A stretch of DNA of 64,000 nucleotides from Bin87 sp965232895 (GTDB lineage: Bacteria; Chloroflexota; Dehalococcoidia; Lucifugimonadales; UBA3495): the NCBI GenBank assembly GCA_965232895.1, contig OZ247430.1:2232001-2296000 (forward strand), in the 5' to 3' direction. Each line of letters starts with the position of its first letter. Position 1 is the first letter of the stretch. Position numbers and translations under genes: made by a program. This document shows, piece after piece, positions 43,955 through 54,995 of this stretch. Under the pieces are notes generated by a model. That model worked only from the letters and a program-made list of their open reading frames with translations. It had not been told where the DNA came from and ran no database searches.

Positions 43955-44665
43955 ATGCGTTTCGGCATCCTGGTCTTCCCGGGAACCTGGAGCGACACCG
44001 ACTGCCACCACGCCGTGAGCGAGGTGTTGGGGCAGGAAGCCGATTACATCTGGCACAAAGAGGACAGCGTCGACGGCTACGACGCCATCATCGTGCCGGG
44101 TGGTTTCTCCTACGGTGACTACCTGCGCGCCGGCGCCATCGCCCGCTTCTCTCCAGTGATGGGCGCGGTGCGGGACTTTGCCGCTCAAGGTGGATTGGTC
44201 ATCGGCATCTGCAACGGCTTCCAAATACTGTGCGAGGCCGGCCTCCTGCCCGGCGCGTTGCGCCGCAACGGACACCTGGAATACCGTTGCCAGTGGACGC
44301 ACCTGCGCACGGAGCGGGCGGACACGCCGTTCACCAACCGCTGCAGCGCGGGCCAGTCGCTGGCCGTGCCGGTGTCCCACGGCGAGGGCAACTACTACGC
44401 GGATGCGTCCACCATCGCCCAACTGGAAGAACAGGGCAGGGTCCTGTTCCGATATTGTGAGCCCGACGGCACGGTGACGTCGGATGCCAACCCCAACGGA
44501 TCCGTGGACAACATCGCGGGCATAATCAACGAGGGCCGCAACGTGCTGGGCATGATGCCTCACCCCGAGAGAAGCTGCGAGGCGCTGCTGGGCTCGGACG
44601 ACGGGAACCTCATCTTCGGTTCCATGATCGACGCAGGAGCCAATCGCGCGGGAGCCGACCGCTAG
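43955..44665 (+). CDS. purQ: Phosphoribosylformylglycinamidine synthase, glutaminase subunit
   Basis: PurQ supplies ammonia from glutamine to PurL in the fourth step of purine synthesis. The class I glutaminase triad is intact: C86 in GICNGFQILCE, then H203 and E205 in MPHPERS. VPGGFSYGDYLRAGAIARFS is family-typical. The 236 residues are normal. The next gene (DMT exporter) starts 2 bp after the stop, and purL follows about 1.5 kb later beyond a toxin-antitoxin pair. No purS gene is visible in the window; the small-type PurL should need one. Confidence 0.96.
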   Translation: MRFGILVFPGTWSDTDCHHAVSEVLGQEADYIWHKEDSVDGYDAIIVPGGFSYGDYLRAGAIARFSPVMGAVRDFAAQGGLVIGICNGFQILCEAGLLPGALRRNGHLEYRCQWTHLRTERADTPFTNRCSAGQSLAVPVSHGEGNYYADASTIAQLEEQGRVLFRYCEPDGTVTSDANPNGSVDNIAGIINEGRNVLGMMPHPERSCEALLGSDDGNLIFGSMIDAGANRAGADR

Positions 44666-44667
44666 GA

Positions 44668-45585
44668 ATGCTGCTGTCGCTGGGACTGGCGTGCATCGCG
44701 GTGCTGGGGTTCGGCAGTTCCGCGGTGCTGGCCCGCCTGGGGATGCAGGCGATGCGTCCCATGCCGGCGTCGCTGATCTCTCTGGTGGGGTCCACCCTGC
44801 TGGCGGGAACGCTGGCGCTGATTTTCGAGCTGGACGCGATAATCGCCATGCCCGCCATCGCCCTGGCGTGGCTCCTGGGCAACGGCATACTCACCTACAT
44901 GGGCGGCCGCTCGCAACAGTACATCGCCATCAGCCTGATCGGCGCATCGCGCGTCACGCCCATCGTCGGCAGCGCCGCGCTCTTCTCGGCGCTGTACGCC
45001 ATTACCCTCACGCGCCTCGAGGTCCCCGGTTTCAACGAGCATCTGAACGTGCTGCTGGGTCTCGGCACCGTGGTGGTGGTGGCCGGCCTGGCGCTGACCG
45101 GGGGAAACTTCCTGCGCCAGAGCTGGGGCAGCGACTGGAAATCGGTGGCCGGGTACGGCCTGGCGATACTGGCGGCGGCCTGCTACGGCGCGTCGACGCT
45201 GAGCGGACGGGTGCTGAGCATCCAGTTCGGCTCCCCGCTGATCATGGCGGCTGGCAGCATGTTCTTCGCCACCCTGGTGCTGTCACCGGTGTTCGGACGC
45301 GAGGCGGTACAAAAATCCGCCAGTTCCGGTTGGGCAACGCTGTTCGTGTTTCTGGCCGGATTCGCCGCCGCCTGCGCCGTGATGTCCCTGTACTTTGCCG
45401 TGACCCGCGAGGGTTCGAACATCCTGATGATCGCGCCTATCGTGTCCTGCAACCCGCTGGTGACCATGGTCATGGCGCGCATGTTCCTGCGGCAGACCGA
45501 AACGATCACCAAAGAGCTGGTCATCGGCACGCTGATGGCCGTGGGCGGCGTGGCGCTGGTGGTGGTCGGGGGGATTATTGGTTAG
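44668..45585 (+). CDS. EamA/DMT-superfamily transporter
   Basis: An inner-membrane exporter-type protein of 305 residues with about ten hydrophobic helices in two repeats. Examples are MLLSLGLACIAVLGFGSSAV, then LISLVGSTLLAGTLALIFEL, and the second repeat AGYGLAILAAACYGASTLSG. The last helix is GTLMAVGGVALVVVGGIIG. The substrate cannot be inferred. It directly follows purQ (2 bp), an unusual partner, suggesting either a shared operon with purine genes or simple read-through. Confidence 0.9.
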   Translation: MLLSLGLACIAVLGFGSSAVLARLGMQAMRPMPASLISLVGSTLLAGTLALIFELDAIIAMPAIALAWLLGNGILTYMGGRSQQYIAISLIGASRVTPIVGSAALFSALYAITLTRLEVPGFNEHLNVLLGLGTVVVVAGLALTGGNFLRQSWGSDWKSVAGYGLAILAAACYGASTLSGRVLSIQFGSPLIMAAGSMFFATLVLSPVFGREAVQKSASSGWATLFVFLAGFAAACAVMSLYFAVTREGSNILMIAPIVSCNPLVTMVMARMFLRQTETITKELVIGTLMAVGGVALVVVGGIIG

Positions 45586-45625
45586 CGTGCCGTATAATCG
45601 GGTACCCCAGGCTGTGAGGTGAACC

Positions 45626-45952
45626 ATGACCGATACCGAAGTAATTACCGTCCGTATCCCTCCGGCGCTGAAAAGGGAAGCCGAGAAGGCGCTGTCCAAG
45701 CTGGGGTTGACTCCCGAAGAAGCGATTGCCGACTTTTACCAGCACATCGTAGAAGAATACGAAGCCGGAGGCGACGCCTGGCTTGAGATACCACACGTCA
45801 CCTGCTGCCTGGTTTTTGGCGGGAGGCCAAACGCCGAAAGCCTCTCCGCCATGAAAGAGATTGATGAAGGCGGCGGCATTCGGCACAACAACATGGCTGA
45901 ACTCAGGGCGTATTTGGAGAGCGATACCGAAGAAGACGTCAAAAGTGAGTAA
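45626..45952 (+). CDS. RelB/DinJ-family antitoxin
   Basis: A ribbon-helix-helix antitoxin of 108 residues: TEVITVRIPPALKREAEKAL, then SKLGLTPEEAIADFYQHIVE, is the RelB/DinJ signature. The extended C-terminal part (from residue about 50) would bind the toxin. The toxin start (GTG) overlaps its end by 8 nt. It is positioned between the DMT transporter and purL on the same strand, and presumably autoregulates the pair. Confidence 0.87.
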   Translation: MTDTEVITVRIPPALKREAEKALSKLGLTPEEAIADFYQHIVEEYEAGGDAWLEIPHVTCCLVFGGRPNAESLSAMKEIDEGGGIRHNNMAELRAYLESDTEEDVKSE

Positions 45953-46220
45953 GGCAGTCATCAGCAGCGCGTCCTTTCGTCGGGATGTCAGACGGGGTAT
46001 GCGCCGTGGTCTGGACACGGACCGCTTGTGGGAGATTATAGATATGCTTGCCAGTGGCGTACCACTTCCCCGTAATGCTCGGCGCCATCGGCTCACCGGC
46101 AACTGGGCAGGTCGTTGGGAATGCCACATCGCCGGCGATTGGCTATTGGTATGGACCGAAGACGTCGAAACCGTCTACCTTGAGCGTACTGGCACACACG
46201 CCGATATTTTCGGCAGGTAG
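45945..46220 (+). CDS. YafQ/RelE-family mRNA interferase toxin
   Basis: GTG 45945 starts a 91-residue protein, VSKAVISSASFRRDVRRGMR, then LPRNARRHRLTGNWAGRWEC and HIAGDWLLVWTEDVETVYLE, which matches the YafQ-type RelE fold: the H-x-L-x-G-x-W-x-G-x-x-E-x-H pattern is intact. These toxins cut mRNA on the ribosome. The TAG stop is followed directly by the purL ATG, with no spacer. The antitoxin overlaps at the other end. Confidence 0.9.
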   Translation: MSKAVISSASFRRDVRRGMRRGLDTDRLWEIIDMLASGVPLPRNARRHRLTGNWAGRWECHIAGDWLLVWTEDVETVYLERTGTHADIFGR

Positions 46221-48470
<2,250 letters not shown>

Positions 48471-48489
48471 CAACGGAGGAGAGACGGAA

Positions 48490-48694
48490 CCGATAAAGAA
48501 ACTCTCCGGCGCAGATGTTGTCGGCGTATCAATCGCAGTCGCCGTTTTCTTCAGCATCAATACTGGTGGACGCAATCAACGTCCTCGCCATATGGCACGT
48601 GCAGGATGTGCTGATGCTGGTCGGCCTCGCGCTGGGTATGGGGTTCAACTACGCCCACAAGCAGCAGGCGGACGCGATGCCGGAGACGCGGTGA
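48490..48694 (+). pseudogene. Small two-helix membrane protein, frameshifted
   Basis: One frame reads IKKLSGADVVGVSIAVAVFF and SIN, a membrane helix. The adjoining frame from about 48566 reads VDAINVLAIWHVQDVLMLVG, then LALGMGFNYAHKQQADAMPE and a stop at 48694. Joining them gives a plausible small two-helix membrane protein with one frameshift near 48565. Each half alone lacks a good start or end. The family is unknown. Confidence 0.4.
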
Positions 48695-48728
48695 CACGCC
48701 AGTACCTGGAAGCCAACGATACCCTACC

Positions 48729-48902
48729 ATGGTGATCACAATCCTGTTCCCGCACAACTGGTTCGTTTTCCCTGCCACGGGTGACGTGAGCCAGGGCGAC
48801 AACCATATACCGTGGATTATCCGGGCAGTGGTGGACACCGGGCTGCCGATAATCCTGGGTGTCACCGGATGCCGTCTCTGGCGCGAATCCTCCAGCGCGT
48901 GA
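48729..48902 (+). CDS. Small hypothetical protein, 57 residues
   Basis: ATG 48729 opens a 57-residue frame: MVITILFPHNWFVFPATGDV, then a middle with HIPWIIRAVVDTGLPIILGV and a short basic-acidic tail. One weak hydrophobic segment is present. There is no strong ribosome site and no family recognised. It is included because it fills most of the gap between the broken membrane protein and the deoxyribosyltransferase gene on the same strand. Confidence 0.35.
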   Translation: MVITILFPHNWFVFPATGDVSQGDNHIPWIIRAVVDTGLPIILGVTGCRLWRESSSA

Positions 48903-48926
48903 CGTGAAACTGAGAGTCAGACCGAT

Positions 48927-49424
48927 ATGGCATCCCCGCAGCGCAAGACCGTCTACCTGGCCAACCCGTATGGCTTCTCGGAGCAGCAGAAAACGCGCCT
49001 GCTCCCAGAGCTCATCGGAGCGCTGGAAAATCTCGGCCTGGAGGTCTGGGAGCCTTTCCAGCGCAACAACCAGGTCGATCTGTCCCAGCCCGGGTGGGCT
49101 CACCGGATCGCTCTGGCCGATTGCCAGGACGTGCGCGACGCCGACGCGATCTTCGCCGTAGTCAACGGAACGCCGCCCGACGAGGGGGTGATGGTCGAGC
49201 TTGGCATCGCCATAGCCCTGGACAAGCCGACTTTCCTGTTCCGCGACGATTTTCGTCGGGTCACCGACAGCGAGGAATACCCGCTGAACCTGATGCTGTT
49301 CGCCGGCCTGCCCGAACGGGGTTGGCAGGACTACTACTACACGTCCGTTGCGGAAATCGCAGCATCCGACAAGGCGCTGGCCCGTTGGGCGCGGACCGCG
49401 CCGGACGATCCCCCCAAAGCATAA
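48927..49424 (+). CDS. Nucleoside 2-deoxyribosyltransferase-like protein
   Basis: The family cleaves or transfers the deoxyribose of nucleosides, or hydrolyses nucleotides, through a catalytic glutamate. The 165 residues include KTVYLANPYGFSEQQKTRLL, the substrate loop LADCQDVRDADAIFAVVNG and the catalytic segment PPDEGVMVELGIAIALDKPT with the conserved Glu. All are placed as in the family (about 150-170 residues). The C-terminal WQDYYYTSVAEI also fits. It is the last plus-strand gene before a convergent operon. The exact substrate is unknown. Confidence 0.87.
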   Translation: MASPQRKTVYLANPYGFSEQQKTRLLPELIGALENLGLEVWEPFQRNNQVDLSQPGWAHRIALADCQDVRDADAIFAVVNGTPPDEGVMVELGIAIALDKPTFLFRDDFRRVTDSEEYPLNLMLFAGLPERGWQDYYYTSVAEIAASDKALARWARTAPDDPPKA

Positions 49425-49454
49425 GCGGGCCACACCCGGCTCGGGGGACCCGCT
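49424..49454. terminator. Hairpin between convergent genes
   Basis: AGCGGG and CCCGCT enclose a GC-rich loop immediately after the deoxyribosyltransferase stop and 24 bp before the end of the opposing NYN gene. No clear U-tract is seen on either strand, so termination efficiency is uncertain. Confidence 0.45.
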
Positions 49455-49477
49455 CGTGCATCGGTTTGAGGGCGCGG

Positions 49478-51165
49478 TCAGCTGAAGGCGACCACTTCCG
49501 CCTCGTCGGCCGTTTCGGCGCGGTCCGCCTCCGCGGAGCCGTGATCGTCCACGGGCGGCGCGGCGATGGCGTCGTTGGTGGGGGCTGGATCGTCGTCGGC
49601 CGGAGGCTCGTAGGGTAACCCCAGGCGCGCCGCCAATGCGAAGCCCACGACGGGATGTTCGCGATTCAGGCCGAAGACACGTCGCCGACGCGCGCGGTTG
49701 GTCTCCGGATCCCTGATATTGATGTTCCGGTACTGGAACAGGCTGTTGGACATCAGGGTCCGCACGTAGCGCGTGATCAGGTTGCGCGCCACCATTTCAG
49801 GCGAGTCCCCCCAGTGCTTGCGGACGGTGACGTCCTCCGCCTCAATGCCGGCGGTCAGGGCTTCGCTGATCTCGTTGCACAGCGCCTGGAACATCACCGA
49901 GTCGGCGCCGTCGCGATCTTCGAGATAGTGGCTCATGACCACCAGGTCGGCGATGCGGGCGACGTCACCCTCGAGGTCGTCGGACTCGGGCAGATCCATG
50001 GCTGCAATGGCGTCGGTCAGGGAACGCTCAAACCGAGCCTGGTCTGGGTTCGCAGGGGCCGGAGCAGCCCGCTCCGGGACCTCGGGTCGCGCCGGCGCGG
50101 TCCTCCGGTCACGCGAACGGTCGTCCTCCGCCCTGCCGTCGGTATCGCGGTCCGCAGGTTCATCCGAGCGGTCCGTCGCCGCGGCGACCTCATCATCAGC
50201 CTCGCCATCCTCGTTGCCGTATGACTCGGCCGTCTCCAGCTCGGCGTCGTCATCGTCTCTAACCACCGGTTCGGGGTCCGGTTCGTCGGCCATCAGGATC
50301 CAGTCCACGAGATCCACGCTGCGTATCTTGATGTTGCCCTCTTCGGCGACGCGCAGCATCAGCTTCTTGAAACCGGAGAATCCCAGCTTGCGCTCGTCGA
50401 AGCCGGCGATGCGCCGCATCAGTCGCTGCTTGAGCGACGTGAGGAGCAGCGTGTGACCCGCGGCGCGCTCGGTCCGGATGACGTCTTCGATGGCGCGGAT
50501 TACCTCCGGCAGCTGGTGACGCCCCGGGTTGGCCAGGGCGGCGGCCGGCTGCTGGCGACCACGCTGCGCCGGGCCGCGGTTGTAGGTAGCTTCGGGTTCT
50601 TCCGCGTCAATCGGGTCGACGTCCGCATCATAGAAGATCAGGCCGTCCACATGGTCGGCCATCCGCCGGGACGTGGCCCAGGACACGCCCACCACGAGGA
50701 CGCGCTTACCCACCGCCCGCAGGGAGTTGATGACGTGGATGAAATCGGAGTCCCCAGAGACGAGAACGAAGGTGTTTATGTTGGGGAAGTTGTGTGCGGT
50801 GTCAATGCAGTCCGCGGTCATCTTGACGTCAACGCTGTTTTTAACGCTGACGGTCCGACCAGACTGGTAGGATCCGCGCAGGGGCAACCGCGTGGGCACG
50901 TAAACCGGTTCGATGCCCGCCGCATACAGCGACGGCGGGTCCAGTATGAACTGGCTGGCCCCCTTGAGTTCGGGTGCGCGGGATACCCAGTCGGCATAGG
51001 CCTTGCCGACGACAACGCGACCGTGGTTGGAAACCTCTTCCTTCAGCGCGGACACGTTGGGCGTCCTGCCCCGCACCGCCAGGCTGATTTTGAAATTCTC
51101 CCAATCGATGAATAATGCTACGTCTTCACTGAACGCGACGTTGCCATTGACTTGTTGATTAGCGA
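49478..51165 (-). CDS. NYN-domain ribonuclease with LOTUS (OST-HTH) domain
   Basis: The N-terminal NYN/LabA-type PIN-fold domain begins VALFIDWENFKISLAVRGRT and continues with DVKMTADCIDTAHNF and VLVSGDSDFIHVINSLRAVG, carrying the expected acidic metal-binding residues. A middle OST-HTH/LOTUS module reads VIRAIEDVIRTERAAGHTLL, then LTSLKQRLMRRIAGFDERKL. A long acidic linker and a C-terminal helical domain follow. Such proteins are predicted RNA-binding nucleases. In-frame sequence between the upstream gene's stop (51246) and the domain has no ATG, GTG or TTG. The frame is open to 51412, inside the phosphoesterase gene. ATC near 51165, after GAGGT, is my best guess for the start. Confidence 0.82.
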
Positions 51166-51245
51166 TGATAGTACCTCGACTTGCTCTACTTACGAGCGGG
51201 TGTCGTAAAAAGTTTAATGGCGCGGAACGAAAACCGTCAAGTTTG

Positions 51246-51992
51246 TTAGCGCCCGCTCCCCAGACGAATCGCCAGCGACTCCGGAAGACCCGCGGCCAAT
51301 ATCCCCTGTTGCGCCCCCGCGAGGTCATATTCGACGCGGCGGTGCACCAGCACACCACCCTCTCCTCCCGCCTCGCCGTCATAAAGGAGATACGCCGCTC
51401 GCCAGTCCCCATCCCTCGGTTGGCCCACGCTGCCGGGATTCACGATCATTCTGCGGTCGGACTGCAATTGCAACGGGCTGGCGGGGTCGAGCAGCTCCAC
51501 AGTGGCTCCGCCGGCTTCCTCACACCACACCAACGGGTAATGCGAGTGCCCAACCAGGCAGAAGGGTGTTTCCATCAGGCCAAAGGTTGCCAGCGCTGCC
51601 GGCTCGCTGATGAGATATTCCATGATTGGGTCGCGCAAGCTGCCGTGGACTTGGGTGAAATGTCCCGCCTCCCGCACCTCGGGCAGCGCGGCCAGGTACT
51701 GCATTGCGTCGTATGAAAGTTGTTGCGTCGTCCACAGCGCCGCGGCGCGTGCCGCGCCGTTGAACAGGTCTGGGTTCAGTTTACCAGTCACGGCATGGTC
51801 GTGGTTGCCGGCCACCCCGACGTGAGGCAGCGCCCGCAGCCGGTCCACACATGCGCCGGGGTCGGACCCGTAACCCACCAGATCCCCCAGGAACCATACA
51901 ACGTCGTACCCGCCCGCGTCTTCCGCATCGGCCAGCACCGCGTCCAGGGCTTGCAGGTTGGAGTGGATGTCCGAAACGATCAGGGCGCGCAT
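51246..51992 (-). CDS. Calcineurin-like metallophosphoesterase
   Basis: A 248-residue phosphoesterase with all the binuclear metal motifs: SDIHSN (residues 8-13), FLGDLVGYG, GNHDHA, then LVGHSHYPLVW and later VNPGSVGQPRDG. The pattern is that of the YfcE-like family acting on phosphodiesters or phosphoproteins in the cytoplasm; the substrate is unknown. It lies between prmC and the NYN gene in a minus-strand operon beginning with prfA. The NYN frame is open across its 3' end. Confidence 0.93.
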   Translation of the reverse strand: MRALIVSDIHSNLQALDAVLADAEDAGGYDVVWFLGDLVGYGSDPGACVDRLRALPHVGVAGNHDHAVTGKLNPDLFNGAARAAALWTTQQLSYDAMQYLAALPEVREAGHFTQVHGSLRDPIMEYLISEPAALATFGLMETPFCLVGHSHYPLVWCEEAGGATVELLDPASPLQLQSDRRMIVNPGSVGQPRDGDWRAAYLLYDGEAGGEGGVLVHRRVEYDLAGAQQGILAAGLPESLAIRLGSGR

Positions 51993-52059
51993 GGGCGCTC
52001 ACGCTGGCGCGGCGATGCGGTCGGGCCGGGGTGCACGGACAAGACCAAGACCTCCGGCC

Positions 52060-52959
52060 TCAGCAATCGGCGCCCAGGCTGACCGACAGCACGCGGTCCA
52101 ACCTCGCCAAGTCCGGCTCGACGGTGATCTCCGCATCCGGGAAAGCCGCGGACGCCAGCGACCGGGCTTCGGAGATCTGCTCGGGATCCATCTCCAGCAG
52201 GATCACGCCGTGGGACTTCAGGCGCGCGTTTTCTTCGCCATGCGATGCAGACGCCTGGGATAGCAGCCGCCGGATGTGGTCCAGGCCATCGGCCCCGCCA
52301 TCCAGCGCGGCCGCCGGCTCCCACTGGATCTCCGGTTGCAGCGTGGGGATGCGATCCGTGGGCAGGTAGGGAAGATTGGCGACGATGACGTCCACCGGTT
52401 CGGGCAGCGGCTCGAGGAGGTCGCCCTTCAGCAGGGTAACGCGGTCGGCGACGTTGTGCATCCGCACGTTATAGGCGGCCACGTCCAGGGTGGCGTCGTA
52501 GGCGTCGCTGGCGTAGATGCGGGCTGCCGGCAGGTGGATGGCCAGGTTGATGGCGATGGCCCCGGTTCCGGTGCCCACGTCGGCAATCACCAGTTCACGG
52601 CTTTCCATGCCCATCAGCGCCATGAACAGCGCGTGCTCCACCATGGTCTCGGTTTCCGGACGCGGTATGAGCACGTCCCGGTTCACCAGCAGGTTGACGC
52701 CGTAGAACTCGCGATAATTCAGGATGTAGGCCAGCGGTTCCCGCGTGAGCCGCCGGTTCACGATGGCGGTCAGTTGCTCCTCCTGTGGCGCCAAGACCTG
52801 GGACTCCTGCTCCGCGAAGATGGCCTGGCGTGGCATCCGCATCACGTCCATCACCATCACCTCGGCCTCGAGCCGGGCATCAGGAATACCTGCGGACTCC
52901 AAAGTGCGGTGGGTTTCCTGGATTACGGTGCGGAGGCTGGGCATATATTCAATCGGCAA
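52060..52959 (-). CDS. prmC: Release factor glutamine N5-methyltransferase
   Basis: PrmC methylates the glutamine of the GGQ motif in release factors 1 and 2. The N-terminal helical domain includes REPLAYILNYREFYGVNLLV, then RDVLIPRPETETMVEHAL, a family hallmark. The SAM motif is ADVGTGTGAIAINLA. The catalytic loop reads NLPY at residues 195-198 in place of the usual NPPY; the first Pro is replaced while the catalytic Asn, second Pro and Tyr remain. The 299 residues are normal. It follows prfA with a 48-bp gap, the common operon order. Confidence 0.93.
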   Translation of the reverse strand: MPIEYMPSLRTVIQETHRTLESAGIPDARLEAEVMVMDVMRMPRQAIFAEQESQVLAPQEEQLTAIVNRRLTREPLAYILNYREFYGVNLLVNRDVLIPRPETETMVEHALFMALMGMESRELVIADVGTGTGAIAINLAIHLPAARIYASDAYDATLDVAAYNVRMHNVADRVTLLKGDLLEPLPEPVDVIVANLPYLPTDRIPTLQPEIQWEPAAALDGGADGLDHIRRLLSQASASHGEENARLKSHGVILLEMDPEQISEARSLASAAFPDAEITVEPDLARLDRVLSVSLGADC

Positions 52960-53007
52960 GGGCGACCCGACGGCCGCCCCTGAACCTGTTGGTCTTCAAC
53001 AATGGGA

Positions 53008-54090
53008 TCAGGCGGACACGCTGGCGAGGGCCCGTTCCTGGTCGGCGGCGATCAGGCGATCGATGATGTCGCCCAGGCCCCCGTCCATCAGGCGCTGCAC
53101 GCCGTGAACCGACAGCCCGATCCGATGGTCCGTTATGCGATCCTGCGGGTAGTTGTACGTGCGGATTTTCTCGGAGCGGTCGCCGCTCCCGATCTGCGCC
53201 TTGCGGCTGTTGGAGATGGCGGCCTGGTGTCGTTCCTGTTCCGCGGCGTACAACCGGCTGCGCAGTATCGTCATGGCCTTGGACTTGTTCTTGTACTGCG
53301 ACCGTTCATCCTGGCAGACCACCACCACGCCGGTGGGTTCATGTACGATCCTGACCGCCGTGGCGACCTTGTTGACGTTCTGACCGCCGTGGCCTCCGGC
53401 GTGGAAAATGTCAATGCGGAGATCGTCTTCCTTGATTGCCACCTCGACCTCATCGGCCTGCGGCAGCACGGCCACAGTCACCGTGGAAGTATGGATGCGC
53501 CCCTGCGTCTCGGTCTCGGGCACGCGCTGCACCCGGTGCACGCCGGCTTCGAACTTCAGTCGGCTGAAGGCGTTGTCCCCGTCAACGGAGAAGGCGATAC
53601 GGCTGAATCCACCACGGTCCGATGGGTTGGAGTCCAGTATCTCCACCGGCCAGCCCTGCTCCTGGGAGAAGCGCTGGTACATCCGGTACAGATCGCCGGC
53701 GAACAGGGAGGCTTCTTCGCCGCCGGCGGCGGCGTGGATCTCCACGATGACGTCCCGCTCGTCGTTCGGGTCCTTTGGGAGCAGAGCGATCATCAACTGC
53801 TGCTCCAACTTGGAGATCCGTTGTTCGACCTCATCCAGCTCCAGCTGAGCCATCTCCACCAGTTCGGGGTCGCCGCCCTCGCTCACCAGAGCCTTAAGGT
53901 CGGCTTTTTCTTCAAACAGCTTGCGCTGCCGACTGTTGATTACCACCAACTCTTCCAAGCCGGACCGTTCGCGGTTCAGTTCGCGGAGCCTGGCGTAGTC
54001 TGCAGCAACTTCCGGTTGCCCCATTTCATCTTCGATGGACCGATACCGATCCACGATAGGCTGCAGTTTGTCGAATATATCTGCCATCAC
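53008..54090 (-). CDS. prfA: Peptide chain release factor 1
   Basis: RF1 reads UAA and UAG stop codons and triggers peptide release. The GGQ motif is at residues 235-237 within HAGGHGGQNVNKVATAVR, where Asn replaces the common His after GGQ. The codon-recognition tripeptide is PET (191-193) in VHRVQRVPETETQGRIHTST, a variant of the usual PAT or PVT. The opening MADIFDKLQPIVDRYRSIED and 360 residues fit RF1, and no RF2 SPF motif is seen. Two adjacent ATGs exist; either may be used. It heads the operon with prmC. Confidence 0.96.
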   Translation of the reverse strand: MMADIFDKLQPIVDRYRSIEDEMGQPEVAADYARLRELNRERSGLEELVVINSRQRKLFEEKADLKALVSEGGDPELVEMAQLELDEVEQRISKLEQQLMIALLPKDPNDERDVIVEIHAAAGGEEASLFAGDLYRMYQRFSQEQGWPVEILDSNPSDRGGFSRIAFSVDGDNAFSRLKFEAGVHRVQRVPETETQGRIHTSTVTVAVLPQADEVEVAIKEDDLRIDIFHAGGHGGQNVNKVATAVRIVHEPTGVVVVCQDERSQYKNKSKAMTILRSRLYAAEQERHQAAISNSRKAQIGSGDRSEKIRTYNYPQDRITDHRIGLSVHGVQRLMDGGLGDIIDRLIAADQERALASVSA

Positions 54091-54168
54091 ACACCGCGCT
54101 GATTATGATACTACCCGCTGATTATAACTTAGCGCCCGGAACATCTACAAGGCGAAGAGACTCGAAAC

Positions 54169-54322
54169 CAGGGCAATCGCATCATAGGCTCCAGGCCAGT
54201 CACTCCGGCGAAAGCCGGAGTCCATTGGTCATAGAATGAACGAATTGGAAGCATATTTAACGAATTAGATCACTGGATTCCTGCTTGCGCAGGAATGACG
54301 GCGATGATGCGATTGCCCTGGT
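54169..54322 (+). mobile_element. MITE copy G, best-preserved ends
   Basis: Perfect 19-bp inverted ends ACCAGGGCAATCGCATCAT and its complement (positions 54167-54185 and 54304-54322), overlapping the 8-bp direct repeat CTCGAAAC (54161-54168 and 54323-54330). Both hairpins are intact (ACTCCGGCGAAAGCCGGAGT and ATTCCTGCTTGCGCAGGAAT). It lies upstream of prfA and downstream of a small membrane protein gene. Confidence 0.93.
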
Positions 54323-54401
54323 CTCGAAACGGGTCCGCCACGTGAATCCGGTAGTATTTCGACGAGTCGTAAATCAGCCCCGAGGATTGAGCGTCGACCC
54401 C

Positions 54402-54695
54402 TCAGCTGGCCGCGTTGCTGGCATCGTCCGACTTGTCGTCGTTGCGGCTGCGGAGCCGCGTGACGAGGTCCCAGACGAACGCTCCCAGCTCGCTGCCCGC
54501 AGACACCAGGCTGGAGATCCGCGCCGCCGTGTCGAGCATGAGGCAAGACGCCGCCTCAAAATTTGTCGCTGCCCGCCTGATCTTGGGGTAGATCTTCAGC
54601 GTCACCACGGTGAGGGCCAACGCCGCCACGGTCACCATCAGCGCCATAACGATGATTGCAATGTCACGGATAATCGATACGACGTCAGGCGACAT
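54402..54695 (-). CDS. Small membrane protein, 97 residues
   Basis: ATG 54695 is preferred because AAGGAA lies 8 nt upstream; an in-frame ATG at 54722 adds nine residues. A single N-terminal membrane helix (IAIIVMALMVTVAALALTVV) is followed by an amphipathic stretch (LKIYPKIRRAATNFEAASCL, then MLDTAARISSLVSAGSELGA) like DUF948-type or general-stress membrane proteins. The charged tail ends KSDDASNAAS. It pairs with the upstream YtxH-like gene, which is 81 bp away on the same strand. The function is unknown. Confidence 0.75.
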   Translation of the reverse strand: MSPDVVSIIRDIAIIVMALMVTVAALALTVVTLKIYPKIRRAATNFEAASCLMLDTAARISSLVSAGSELGAFVWDLVTRLRSRNDDKSDDASNAAS

Positions 54696-54776
54696 AAACA
54701 GATTTCCTTCGCGTATTGGCACAAAAAGCGCCGGGACGACGGCCGGAAAAACCGTCGCCCCGGCGGACGGCCCAGG

Positions 54777-54995
54777 CTAATCCTCGGAGTCGAGCTCCGC
54801 GTCGCTGTCGCCGGCGGCGATTCGGCTGCGGATACGCTGCCAGTAATCGCGGCCGCGGTCCACGGCCTGGTTGGCCCCCTGCGTCAGCGCCTGGCGGGTT
54901 TCCCGTCCGCTGCGGGGCGCCAGCAGCATGCCGAGGCCAACCCCGATGCCGATGCCGGCGGCCAGCAGTATCAAATCACGTTGGGTGCGGTTCAT
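54777..54995 (-). CDS. YtxH-domain small membrane protein
   Basis: A 72-residue protein starting at ATG 54995, with AGGAGG perfectly placed upstream. MNRTQRDLILLAAGIGIGVG, then LGMLLAPRSGRETRQALTQG, is the YtxH (gas-vesicle/stress related) signature: a Gly-rich membrane helix ending LLAPxSG. The tail is acidic. Proteins of this type are envelope-stress associated in other bacteria; the role here is not known. It forms a two-gene unit with the next small membrane gene. Confidence 0.88.
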   Translation of the reverse strand: MNRTQRDLILLAAGIGIGVGLGMLLAPRSGRETRQALTQGANQAVDRGRDYWQRIRSRIAAGDSDAELDSED

